A stretch of DNA of 8,107 bases from UBA9547 sp044349205 (GCA_044349205.1 JBIKRJ010000109.1:1-8107), one strand, 5' to 3'; shown: positions 1-6,882, counted from the stretch's first letter. The notes: generated from the letters alone by a model not told the origin. Numbers and translations are program-made.

Positions 1-131
1 AATATATACCGGGCTTGGCCAGTCTTGAAGTTCAGCCTTTGCGCGATTTTGAAGAATGGAAAAAGCCAAATGCAGGTATATTTTTGTTGGATGCCAATTG
101 GGAATTATCACCAAATGACACCATTGAATAA
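1..131 (+). CDS. 3' end of an unidentified upstream gene (partial)
   Basis: An open frame enters from the left edge (first full codon at base 3) and runs 42 codons to TAA at 129-131. The visible tail has protein-like composition and ends ...FLLDANWELSPNDTIE. I do not recognise the family. The frame is favoured over the competing frame in the same stretch because the latter, read upstream of 115, gives unconvincing sequence rich in Cys, Met and Gln. Its stop lies 17 bases inside the next gene, the tight overlap expected between cotranscribed genes. By position it probably belongs to the same glycan cluster, but that is inference from context only. Confidence 0.6.
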   Translation, partial: YIPGLASLEVQPLRDFEEWKKPNAGIFLLDANWELSPNDTIE

Positions 132-1329
132 GTCACAACCCACCATTTTATTGGTAACTGAGTCAAGTCAGGGGCATCATATTGCCTTCATGGAGATGTT
201 CATGACTTCTCTAAAATCTATCGGATGTTGTTTGGTTGTCTTAATGCCTCAAGTGCAACACCTTGTGCAACATTTGCAGTCTAAAAATTTGATCGACGAA
301 GAAGTAATCTTCGAAGATTTTCAAAACGCAATAGTGTCTAATGTACATTATGGGACGATGAATGAGGCCATAAAAGCTTTTAGAAGATGGCGATTGTTGA
401 ATAAAACAGTTGGGTCATTGGAAAAAAAGCACAAACTAAAATTTGATTTGGTTTTCTTGTCTTTTGCCGATGTGTACACCGCCAATTATTTACCCCATCA
501 ACTGGTCGATTTGGTTTTTCAGCATGCTTGGGCCGGCTTGTATTTTCATCCCAAATTTTTGAGGCTACATCCCGAAGAAGGGCAATACAAGTCGGGGCCA
601 AGTGCAATAGACAATGTGTTCAGGAGCAAGCATTGCAAAGCTGTGGCCATACACGACCAAAAAATAGCAGATGCTTTGGCATTCAGAACTGGAAAGCCCG
701 TGTATTTCTTTCCCGAAATTGCTGATTTGTCTGCTCCCGATTTCGACAATGCTTTGTACAAATTGGTAAAAGAAAAAGCCAAGGGAAAAAAGGCAATCGG
801 ACTTGTGGGATGTGAAAAGAGAAAAGGATTTCATGTGTTGAAGCGTTTGGCTCAAGAAAATCCCGACGGCTATTTATTTGTTTTTGCGGGCGCATTTGTA
901 AAAGAAGGTTACACGCCACAAGAACATCAAGAATTAAAGCAGTTTTTGAGTCAAGTACCGTCCAATGTGTTGTATATACCTACATACCTAAAAGAAGGAG
1001 TTGAGATAAATTCGTTTTTGGCAGCTTTGGATGCTATTTTTATTGTGTATTCTAATTTTACAAGTACCAGTAATTTTAGTACCAAGGCGGCATTTTTAAG
1101 AAAACCCGTTTTGGCGACTGAAAAACATGTCATAGGTGACGAGACAAGAACTTTTGATTTGGGTGTGTGCGTGGGTGAAAATGATGTTGAGGAATTGCGC
1201 ACGGGCTTGCAGGTTTTAGAAGAAAAAATAAAAAAAGGGCAGTTTGGGTACGATGCCTATTTGGAAAAACACAGTACTGAAGTTTTGGTTGAAGGTTTTC
1301 GTCACATATTGAATACACTTTATGCTTGA
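115..1329 (+). CDS. GT-B-like glycosyltransferase (GT4/GT1-type, divergent)
   Basis: This is a 404-residue protein with a two-domain GT-B layout. The N-terminal Rossmann-like half opens with a hydrophobic strand and glycine/histidine loop (PTILLVTESSQGHH, residues 9-22). The C-terminal half begins with a strand and loop typical of the nucleotide-sugar-binding domain (GLVGCEKRKGF, about 229-239). Later come a strand around 308-313 (IFIVYS) and RKPVLAT at about 329-335, which resembles the 'G-x-PVVAT' segment of GT4 enzymes. The usual EX7E glutamates are not evident: where the second would be expected the sequence reads STKAAFLRKP. I expect a cytoplasmic or membrane-associated enzyme moving a sugar from an NDP-sugar to a growing glycan. 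The ATG at 115 is chosen because sequence upstream in this frame is not protein-like and the preceding gene occupies it. The gene overlaps the preceding gene by 17 bases and the next by 8. No signal peptide is seen. Confidence 0.75.
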   Translation: MTPLNKSQPTILLVTESSQGHHIAFMEMFMTSLKSIGCCLVVLMPQVQHLVQHLQSKNLIDEEVIFEDFQNAIVSNVHYGTMNEAIKAFRRWRLLNKTVGSLEKKHKLKFDLVFLSFADVYTANYLPHQLVDLVFQHAWAGLYFHPKFLRLHPEEGQYKSGPSAIDNVFRSKHCKAVAIHDQKIADALAFRTGKPVYFFPEIADLSAPDFDNALYKLVKEKAKGKKAIGLVGCEKRKGFHVLKRLAQENPDGYLFVFAGAFVKEGYTPQEHQELKQFLSQVPSNVLYIPTYLKEGVEINSFLAALDAIFIVYSNFTSTSNFSTKAAFLRKPVLATEKHVIGDETRTFDLGVCVGENDVEELRTGLQVLEEKIKKGQFGYDAYLEKHSTEVLVEGFRHILNTLYA

Positions 1330-2269
1330 AATGCCAGTTCTTTTTTTGGTATTCAATAGACCTGAAACCACGAAAAAAGTTTTAGACCAAATACGCCTTG
1401 CCAAACCAAGCAAACTTTATGTAGCTGCCGACGGCCCCAGAACCCAAGTGCCCGAAGACGAAATAAAATGTGACGAGGTAAGGAAAATTATTGAAAATGG
1501 CATTGATTGGGAGTGTGAACTTAAAACATTGTATCGCGATACCAATTTGGGTTGTGGAATAGGAGTGTACAAGTCCATTGATTGGTTTTTTGAGCAGGAA
1601 GAAATGGGTATCATTTTGGAGGACGACTGTTTGCCGGCACAAAGTTTTTTCACCTTCTGTCATTTAATGTTAAAAAAATACCAACACGAAGAAAAAATAC
1701 ACCAAATCTCAGGCTCTAACTTTCAGTTTGGAAAGTCAAGAGGTAAAGCTTCTTACTATTTCAGCAATTACAACATTTGTTGGGGTTGGGCTACTTGGAA
1801 AAGGTCATGGTCTTTGTACCACTACACTATAGACTACGGCTACAATGATAGTGTGTTAGATTTGTTCGATTCAAAAGAAGAGAAAGTGTATTGGGACAAC
1901 GTATTGTCACAACTTTCAAAAGATGCGAACCAAAATCATATCTGGGATTACCAATGGTACTACTGCATGTGGAAAAATAACAAATTGGCAATTTGTCCAC
2001 AGCAAAATTTAGTCCAAAACATAGGTTTTGGCAGTGATGCTACCCACACTACGCAAACTTTCATGTCCGTTAATAATGTGCCATTTGTTGAGATAGATAC
2101 AACAAAATTAGTTCACCCTTTTGGTTTTGAAGTCAACAAGAAAGCCGACAGAATTACTTTTAGGCATTACTTTTCTAGCCCTACTTCTTGTATTAATAAG
2201 ATGAGAAATATAGCCTATAGAATTTTTCCAGAGTTTGTTTTTAGTTATTGGAGAAGGATAAAATCATGA
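1322..2269 (+). CDS. GT-A-fold sugar transferase, 'HlpA'-type nucleotide-diphospho-sugar transferase
   Basis: This 315-residue protein opens with a GT-A nucleotide-binding strand (PVLFLVFNRPETT, residues 5-17). It continues with YVAADGPR (33-40), RDTNLGCGIG (72-81) and an acidic metal-binding motif LEDDC at 99-103, equivalent to the DXD of GT-A enzymes. A tryptophan-rich CWGWATWKRSW follows at 153-163. This order is typical of Bacteroidota proteins annotated as nucleotide-diphospho-sugar transferases, often mislabelled 'hemolytic protein HlpA'; they resemble GNT-I-like transferases. The likely role is transfer of a sugar from an NDP-sugar to a glycan acceptor at the cytoplasmic membrane. The start at 1322 overlaps the upstream stop by 8 bases; an in-frame ATG at 1331 would instead follow that stop directly, and the choice is uncertain. 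The C-terminus is basic (YWRRIKS). Donor and acceptor are unknown. Confidence 0.82.
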   Translation: MLEMPVLFLVFNRPETTKKVLDQIRLAKPSKLYVAADGPRTQVPEDEIKCDEVRKIIENGIDWECELKTLYRDTNLGCGIGVYKSIDWFFEQEEMGIILEDDCLPAQSFFTFCHLMLKKYQHEEKIHQISGSNFQFGKSRGKASYYFSNYNICWGWATWKRSWSLYHYTIDYGYNDSVLDLFDSKEEKVYWDNVLSQLSKDANQNHIWDYQWYYCMWKNNKLAICPQQNLVQNIGFGSDATHTTQTFMSVNNVPFVEIDTTKLVHPFGFEVNKKADRITFRHYFSSPTSCINKMRNIAYRIFPEFVFSYWRRIKS

Positions 2270-2286
2270 AATTAACGTCGAAATGA
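2266..2286 (+). other. possible six-codon minicistron linking two genes
   Basis: A frame of ATG plus five sense codons (MKLTSK) and TGA sits exactly between the sugar transferase and the FkbM gene. Its ATG overlaps the upstream TGA as ATGA (2266-2269), and its TGA overlaps the downstream ATG as ATGA (2283-2286). The layout would let ribosomes pass between the two genes by two termination-reinitiation steps. It may be chance; there is no evidence that the peptide is made. Confidence 0.25.
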
Positions 2287-2999
2287 GCATTTTCAAGTTC
2301 TTGAAAAGATTTATACCCTCTAAATACAGGTTCAAAATTTGGTTTTGGCTGAGGAAAAAAGACAAAGAGAAGTTAATTGCTTCCGCTTATTTGCCTTCAG
2401 ACCCTATTGTACTGGAAGCGGGTGCGCACATAGGGTATGATACAGTAGGCATTTGCAAGGTTTGGAAAAATTGTACTGTACATGCTTTTGAACCCGTCGC
2501 AACGATAAGGGAAGAGCTACTAAAGCAAACTCGTTTTTTGAAAAATGTGCATGTTTATCCATTTGCTTTAAGCGAAAAAACTGGAGAAGAAACCATTTAT
2601 CTTAGTTCGGGGGGGCAAAATGCCTCTAGTTCATTGTTGAAACCCAAAGAGCACATAAGATTATATCCTCATGTGCGATTTGAATCAAATCAGCAAGTTC
2701 GAACTTGGAACTTGGATGAATGGGCTATAGAGTACCAGGTCGAAAAGATTGATTTCATGTGGTTGGATATGCAAGGCAAAGAATTGGCTGTTTTGCGTGC
2801 CAGTCCTCGTATTTTTGCCACTGTTTCAGTAGTTTATATTGAAGTACATCGACTTGAAACCTACGAGCAAGTTCCTAAATATCAGGAAGTGAAAGACTTC
2901 ATGCATGCCAATGGTTTCAAGCTATTGTTGGAAGATATGGCATACGAAGAAGGGGGAAATGCAATGTTTGTCAGAATGCCTAATTCAAATGTCTTGTGA
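2283..2999 (+). CDS. FkbM-family SAM-dependent methyltransferase
   Basis: This 238-residue protein has the FkbM layout. A basic, aromatic N-terminus (residues 1-30) could rest on the membrane. The SAM-binding motif I is VLEAGAHIGYDT (43-54), the acidic strand end is HAFEP (67-71), and a strand-loop IDFMWLDMQGKEL (156-168) matches the family's 'iDxxKiDvEGxE' element. The C-terminal part contains VVYIEVH and a helix-strand end usual for the family. Two family positions differ: Glu45 in place of the usual Asp in motif I, and Gln164 where the family usually has Glu. FkbM-type enzymes in glycan clusters are generally taken to O-methylate sugars; that role is inferred here from family and neighbours. 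A run of seven G (2609-2615, Ser109-Gly111) lies mid-gene. The start at 2283 is 13 bases past the previous stop. An active methyltransferase is likely but unproven. Confidence 0.85.
   Translation: MSIFKFLKRFIPSKYRFKIWFWLRKKDKEKLIASAYLPSDPIVLEAGAHIGYDTVGICKVWKNCTVHAFEPVATIREELLKQTRFLKNVHVYPFALSEKTGEETIYLSSGGQNASSSLLKPKEHIRLYPHVRFESNQQVRTWNLDEWAIEYQVEKIDFMWLDMQGKELAVLRASPRIFATVSVVYIEVHRLETYEQVPKYQEVKDFMHANGFKLLLEDMAYEEGGNAMFVRMPNSNVL
2609..2615 (+). repeat. homopolymer G7 tract inside the FkbM gene
   Basis: Seven consecutive G bases encode the end of Ser109 plus Gly110-Gly111. Gain of one G would stop translation after 115 residues at TAG; loss of one would stop it after 118 residues at TGA. 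Either form loses the C-terminal half of the methyltransferase fold. Poly-G runs are a known source of slipped-strand on/off switching in surface-glycan genes, but seven is short and switching here is only a possibility. Confidence 0.9.
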
Positions 3000-3033
3000 A
3001 GTTTAAATCAACTGGCAACTTTTATTGGCTTAG

Positions 3034-4035
3034 ATGTATAACCCTAAAATATCCATAGTTACTCCTTCTTTCAACCAAGGCCAATACTTGGAGCAAACGA
3101 TTGATTCTGTTCTTACGCAGCAATACTCCAACCTGGAATACATCATCATCGATGGTGGCAGTACCGACAATTCGATCGAAATCATCAAAAAGTATGAAAA
3201 ATACTTGTCGTATTGGGTGTCTGAAAAAGACCAAGGGCAAAGCCAAGCCCTAAACAAAGGATTGCAAAAGGCTACTGGCGAGGTTTTTAACTGGCTCAAT
3301 AGCGATGATTATTTTCTGAATGGCGCGCTGAAACTGGTGGGGGAGTCTTTTCTTAACTCTAGCTTAAAGGTGCTTTGCGCCAGCGGTAAGGTGTTGCAAA
3401 ATGAAATCATTGTAAAAACTTCGTCGGGTACCGATGTGTATGGTGAAAGTTTGCCCAAAACGATAGGATGGGCAAGAATTGACCAGCCTCAGACTTTTTT
3501 TCGGCGGTCGGTTTTTGACCAGTTGGGTTTTTTGAACGAAGAACTTCACTATGTGATGGATCGAGATTTTTGGGTGCGTTATCTTTTTGAAAATGGTTTA
3601 GAAGGAGTAGAGAAAATAAAAGATGAATTGGTCGTTTTTAGATGGCACAAAAATTCAAAAACTATTTCGCAAGCTGCTGAATTTGAGTTAGAAAACAACT
3701 TTATTTTTTATTCAATAGCAAAACAGCTAGGCCATCGCGAATTGGAGGAAATTATATTCAAAATGGGACTTCCAAAACACTTGCAAAAGATGGAATACCC
3801 CATCAAAAATGCCACATTGGGCTTTGAAGTTTTGCAGTATTTTTTGCTTTTGAAATGTTTTATAAGCTATGCCTTAAACGATTTTGCGACGGCAAAACTG
3901 CTGAGCCATTCTATCGACAAAGGGGTGCTTTCAAAGCCCGATTTGGCTGAATTAGAAAAAATAAGCCACAGAATGCGCTATCCTGTGGCATTGAAAAGGG
4001 TGATAAATTGGTTTAACGGGCTGTTTAGTAGGTAA
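3034..4035 (+). CDS. GT2-family glycosyltransferase
   Basis: This 333-residue protein has a clear GT2 (GT-A, inverting) N-terminal domain: the nucleotide-binding strand SIVTPSFNQGQYLEQTIDSV (7-26), EYIIIDGGSTDNS (35-47), SEKDQGQSQALNKG (63-76) and the metal-binding acidic motif NSDDY (89-93). Further on, QPQTFFRRSVF (151-161) and LHYVMDRDFWVRY (171-183) match the acceptor and catalytic-base region common in this subgroup; the acidic pair Asp176/Asp178 probably contains the base. Residues from about 215 form a helical tail without recognised domains, and no membrane segment is obvious. It should add one sugar to the glycan made by the cluster; substrate unknown. The ATG at 3034 is the natural start, 34 bases after the FkbM stop, and the motif begins six residues in. 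The last 11 bases overlap the convergent DUF3078 gene. Confidence 0.93.
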   Translation: MYNPKISIVTPSFNQGQYLEQTIDSVLTQQYSNLEYIIIDGGSTDNSIEIIKKYEKYLSYWVSEKDQGQSQALNKGLQKATGEVFNWLNSDDYFLNGALKLVGESFLNSSLKVLCASGKVLQNEIIVKTSSGTDVYGESLPKTIGWARIDQPQTFFRRSVFDQLGFLNEELHYVMDRDFWVRYLFENGLEGVEKIKDELVVFRWHKNSKTISQAAEFELENNFIFYSIAKQLGHRELEEIIFKMGLPKHLQKMEYPIKNATLGFEVLQYFLLLKCFISYALNDFATAKLLSHSIDKGVLSKPDLAELEKISHRMRYPVALKRVINWFNGLFSR

Positions 4036-4040
4036 ACTGC
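4020..4040. terminator. weak hairpin at the convergent gene ends (possible bidirectional terminator)
   Basis: Bases 4020-4027 pair with 4033-4040 over seven of eight positions (one T-T mismatch) around a five-base loop. The stem contains both stop codons: the GT2 TAA (4033-4035) and the complement of the DUF3078 TAA (4025-4027). The position suits a shared terminator. However, the stem is AT-rich and no T-run follows on either strand, so a role is doubtful. Confidence 0.22.
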
Positions 4041-4981
4041 ACTCCCAAACCCAACGACTGTGCCAATTGCGTACCAGGGTCTTGGTCGTAGTCGTAGATA
4101 ACAACTGTAGATAGGGTAGTAGTGATGTATTTCGTGATTTTGGCGGTAAAAGTGGCATCGAAACGGTGGTCGATATAGTCGAACCATGTGATATTCGTAT
4201 TTTCCTTGATGGCTTTGGGTAGTTCGTAATTTGCGAAACCTATGTATTGGCATTTTAAATTGATGTTTTTATGGATGTCTTTGTTGTAAGCAGCCATAAT
4301 TTGTAACAAGGCTATTTCGTTTCGTATGGTTTTGCCATTTAGTACATCTACTCCATAGTATTTGGTTGCTGTAGGATCAATATTTTTGGCCGTTACAATC
4401 GTTTGGCGAAAAGCTCCTGGGCTGAACCGTAAATAAAAAAACTTAGAAGGTTTGTATTCAAAACCTATTGCTTCTGTCAGGTAGCCTGGTGCCATGAAAT
4501 TCGACACATAAACAGAGGTGTCCCTGTTTAACCTTTTGGTGGTAAGAAAGCCGTCGTAAAACTGAGTTAGAAAGTTTACAGAAGCGAACATGCTCCAATT
4601 TTTTGAAATGGAATACCCCAGTTTGGTATCGGCATAAACACGGTCTATGTTTTTTACAAAACCGGTGTTCTTGTTGTTGATGGCGCCGAATTTAAAATCG
4701 ACTATGCTGTTGAAACTTAGTTTCTCTTTGGCATAATCGGCAGTTGCGCTAAGGAATGCCTGGTAGGCAATTGAGTTTACACCACCTCCCTTCCAATTGT
4801 TGGAAAAAGAGGCTTGATTTAAGATAATACCCGTTTTTAAGCTTGTTTTCCAATAACTTGTGTCTTTAATTACGCCTGTAGGAATGGCAATGGGAGCAAG
4901 CGTAGAGGGTGGTGTTTCTTGGGCAAATACCGAAGAACAGAAAAAGATAAGAAAGGAAGTGATAAAAGATGTATTCTTCAT
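4025..4981 (-). CDS. DUF3078 domain-containing outer-membrane protein
   Basis: This 318-residue protein starts with a Sec signal peptide (residues 1-20, hydrophobic core SFLIFF, likely cleavage at VFA/QE). It has no proper lipobox, so it is not a lipoprotein. The mature part carries the DUF3078 hallmark FSNNWKGGGVNSIA (59-72), followed by alternating polar/aromatic stretches typical of amphipathic beta strands. It ends ...GVQFTY, an aromatic C-terminus like the signal recognised by the outer-membrane assembly machinery. A beta-barrel is therefore inferred. Members of this family are restricted largely to Bacteroidota and have no established function. The gene lies 17 bases downstream of rimO on the same strand and is probably cotranscribed. 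Its leader is A-rich with no Shine-Dalgarno. Its 3' end overlaps the convergent GT2 gene by 11 bases. Confidence 0.88.
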   Translation of the reverse strand: MKNTSFITSFLIFFCSSVFAQETPPSTLAPIAIPTGVIKDTSYWKTSLKTGIILNQASFSNNWKGGGVNSIAYQAFLSATADYAKEKLSFNSIVDFKFGAINNKNTGFVKNIDRVYADTKLGYSISKNWSMFASVNFLTQFYDGFLTTKRLNRDTSVYVSNFMAPGYLTEAIGFEYKPSKFFYLRFSPGAFRQTIVTAKNIDPTATKYYGVDVLNGKTIRNEIALLQIMAAYNKDIHKNINLKCQYIGFANYELPKAIKENTNITWFDYIDHRFDATFTAKITKYITTTLSTVVIYDYDQDPGTQLAQSLGLGVQFTY

Positions 4982-4998
4982 TTTTTAAGGTTTTAGAG

Positions 4999-6312
4999 CT
5001 AGACTAAGTTTCCGTACAGGTCAAATTCGGTAGCAGACGTAATGTTTACTAAAGCAAAATCGCCCATTCTGGCATAGGTTTTTCCATCTGCTTTTACCAA
5101 TACTTCGTTGTCCACTTCGGGCGAATCGTGCTCGGTACGGCCTACAAAATAACTTCCTTCAGTTCTATCGAACAACACTTTCATTGTTTTTCCTATTTTT
5201 TTCTGGTTGATACTCAGGGAAATTTCTTCCTGTATCGCCATTATTTCGTCCGAACGTTCCTGTTTTGTTTCGGCGGGCACATCGTCTTTAAAGGAAAAAG
5301 AATGGGTTTGTTCTTCGTGCGAATACTGGAAAATACCCAATCTGTCGAATCGCATTTCTCGCACAAAGTCTTTCATTTCCTCAAAATCGGCCTCGGTTTC
5401 ACCTGGGTGGCCTGCAATAAGTGTGGTGCGTAGCGCAATGCCGGGTACTTTTTCCCGTATCGTATTCACCAGTTGTTCTGTTTTTTGACGAGTAATACCT
5501 CTTCGCATTATTTTTAGCATGTTGTCGGAGGCGTGTTGCAAGGGCATGTCCAAATACTTGCAAATATTTTCACGTTCTGCCATCACATCCAATACATCCA
5601 TAGGAAAGCCCGACGGATAGGCATATTGCAATCGAATCCATTCAATGCCTTGAACCTCCGAAAGTTGACGTAAAAGATGTGCTAATTTTCGCTCTTTGTA
5701 CAAATCTAGGCCGTAATAGGTCAAGTCTTGTGCAATTAGTACAAGTTCTTTTGTCCCATTTTTGGCCAAATTGGCCGCTTCTTTTACCAATTCGTCTTGC
5801 GGACGGCTAATGTGTGTGCCGCGCATAATGGGAATAGCGCAAAAGGAGCAAGGACGGTCACAACCTTCGGCTATTTTCAAATAGGCATAATGGCTTGGAG
5901 TGGTGATAAGGCGCTCTCCCAAAAGTTCGTGCTTGTAGTCTGCTTTTAATGTTTTCAGCAACCTGGGTAGGTCGCGTGTGCCAAACCACGAGTTCACTTC
6001 AGGTATTTCGTTTTTCAAATCATCTTTGTATCGTTCAGATAGGCAGCCGGTTACATATAGTTTTTCGATGAGGCCTTGTTGCTTGGCATCGGCATAGCGC
6101 AAAATGGTATTCACCGATTCTTCCTTGGCATTGTCTATAAAACCGCAGGTATTTACAATGACAATGTTGGCCTCGTCGTTTTTAGCTTCGTGGCTTACAT
6201 CAAATTGGTTTGCCTTCAGTTGAGTGAAAATATTTTCAGAATCGACTAGGTTTTTAGAGCAGCCTAGCGTCACAATATTTACTTTGTTTTTTTTAAGTCC
6301 TTTGGTTTTCAA
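4999..6312 (-). CDS. rimO: ribosomal protein S12 methylthiotransferase RimO
   Basis: RimO is a radical-SAM enzyme that adds a methylthio group to an aspartate of ribosomal protein S12. The 437-residue product (counting from 6312) shows the N-terminal UPF0004 domain with cluster cysteines Cys18 (TLGCSKN), Cys56 (NTCGF) and Cys90 (VTGCLSERY). The radical-SAM motif CDRPCSFC follows (Cys151, Cys155, Cys158). The C-terminal TRAM domain covers roughly the last 65 residues and ends TEFDLYGNLV. GCSKN, IPIMRG and FDLYG point to RimO rather than MiaB. No ATG exists at the N-terminus. TTG at 6312 gives MKTKGLKKNKVN, matching how Bacteroidota RimO proteins begin; TTG at 6330 would add six residues. The gene is followed after 17 bases by the DUF3078 gene and preceded by a 91-base gap after the YffB-like gene. 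Confidence 0.96.
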   Translation of the reverse strand: MKTKGLKKNKVNIVTLGCSKNLVDSENIFTQLKANQFDVSHEAKNDEANIVIVNTCGFIDNAKEESVNTILRYADAKQQGLIEKLYVTGCLSERYKDDLKNEIPEVNSWFGTRDLPRLLKTLKADYKHELLGERLITTPSHYAYLKIAEGCDRPCSFCAIPIMRGTHISRPQDELVKEAANLAKNGTKELVLIAQDLTYYGLDLYKERKLAHLLRQLSEVQGIEWIRLQYAYPSGFPMDVLDVMAERENICKYLDMPLQHASDNMLKIMRRGITRQKTEQLVNTIREKVPGIALRTTLIAGHPGETEADFEEMKDFVREMRFDRLGIFQYSHEEQTHSFSFKDDVPAETKQERSDEIMAIQEEISLSINQKKIGKTMKVLFDRTEGSYFVGRTEHDSPEVDNEVLVKADGKTYARMGDFALVNITSATEFDLYGNLV

Positions 6313-6403
6313 GGGCAAAAATTTTCGCAATTTAGTTCAAATAGTGCACTTGGCCATTTTTATGGCGCTACTTAAAAACTGGGCTTTAGATAAATTGGGG
6401 AAT

Positions 6404-6748
6404 TTATGCTTTAAAATTCCACTCTTCGGGTTGAAAGCCTAAAAATAGACTGTCTTCCACCTCTAAAATAGGTCTTTTGATGAGCGAGTTTTTTTCTTTC
6501 ATTAACGCTATGGCATCTTGGTTGGACGTTATTTGGTTTTTTACATCGTCAGATAACTGCTTCCAAGTGCTGCCCTTCGTGTTTATGAGTTGCCATTTGT
6601 CAAAATGCGTCAACCATTCGTTCAGTTTTTCAGAAGTAATGCCCTTTTTTTTATAATCGTGAAAAACATATTCTAAGCCTCTGGATTCCAACCATGTAAA
6701 AGTCTTTTTCATGGTATCGCAGTTTTTGATTCCGTACACTGTTAGCAT
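6404..6748 (-). CDS. Spx/ArsC-family protein, YffB-like
   Basis: This 114-residue protein has the thioredoxin-like ArsC/Spx fold. The N-terminus TVYGIKNCDTMKK (3-15) carries the single active-site-type cysteine Cys10, then FHDYKKKGI (29-37), NTKGSTWKQL (56-65) and the family element IKRPIL (90-95). The NCDT motif and NT-GSTW put it closer to YffB-type proteins than to true arsenate reductases or Spx, which has CxxC. Family members are often annotated 'arsenate reductase', but that activity should not be assumed; glutathione- or thiol-linked redox roles have been proposed for YffB. The length is normal. The start at 6748 is the first ATG and sits directly before the motif. The gene is apparently transcribed from its own promoter in 6749-6820, though no convincing promoter motif was found. 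There is no arsenic-resistance neighbour. Confidence 0.9.
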   Translation of the reverse strand: MLTVYGIKNCDTMKKTFTWLESRGLEYVFHDYKKKGITSEKLNEWLTHFDKWQLINTKGSTWKQLSDDVKNQITSNQDAIALMKEKNSLIKRPILEVEDSLFLGFQPEEWNFKA

Positions 6749-6882
6749 AATTGCATTGAAATGAGAGGTTAATTTCTATAAAAACTCTTAATTAGAGGTT
6801 CTTTTTAAAATATAAGGTTATTTACGACTTCCCACAATATCGCAAACTTCAAAACCGTGTTTATTACAAGATAGTATCGGAA

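Noticed and set aside
380..855. Several overlapping antisense or alternate-frame open frames within the GT-B-like gene.
   Set aside because: They lie wholly inside a convincing gene and have no family-like motifs; they are shadow frames.
1230..1236. A AAA AAA followed by GGG in the GT-B-like gene, a possible slippery heptamer for -1 frameshifting.
   Set aside because: A7 runs are common in AT-rich genes. The -1 frame ends soon after, near the C-terminus, and no stimulatory structure was noticed.
6287..6294. A8 run (on the - strand) in rimO near its start, a possible slippage site.
   Set aside because: It encodes the conserved Lys-Lys of the LKKNK segment typical of Bacteroidota RimO, so the run is explained by ordinary codons.
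6353..6366. GCCAT-TTTT-ATGGC hairpin between the YffB-like gene and rimO.
   Set aside because: A five-pair stem with no T-run after it on the - strand; it could easily occur by chance.
6785..6797. CTCT-TAATT-AGAG hairpin followed, on the - strand, by a T5 run, resembling an intrinsic terminator.
   Set aside because: The stem is only four pairs without bulges and AT-rich; there is no gene end close upstream on that strand. Too weak to annotate.
6807..6814. On the - strand, TATATTTT resembles the Bacteroidota -7 element TAnnTTTG upstream of the YffB-like gene.
   Set aside because: The only nearby TTTG is 28 bases away rather than about 19-21, and such AT-rich matches are frequent by chance.
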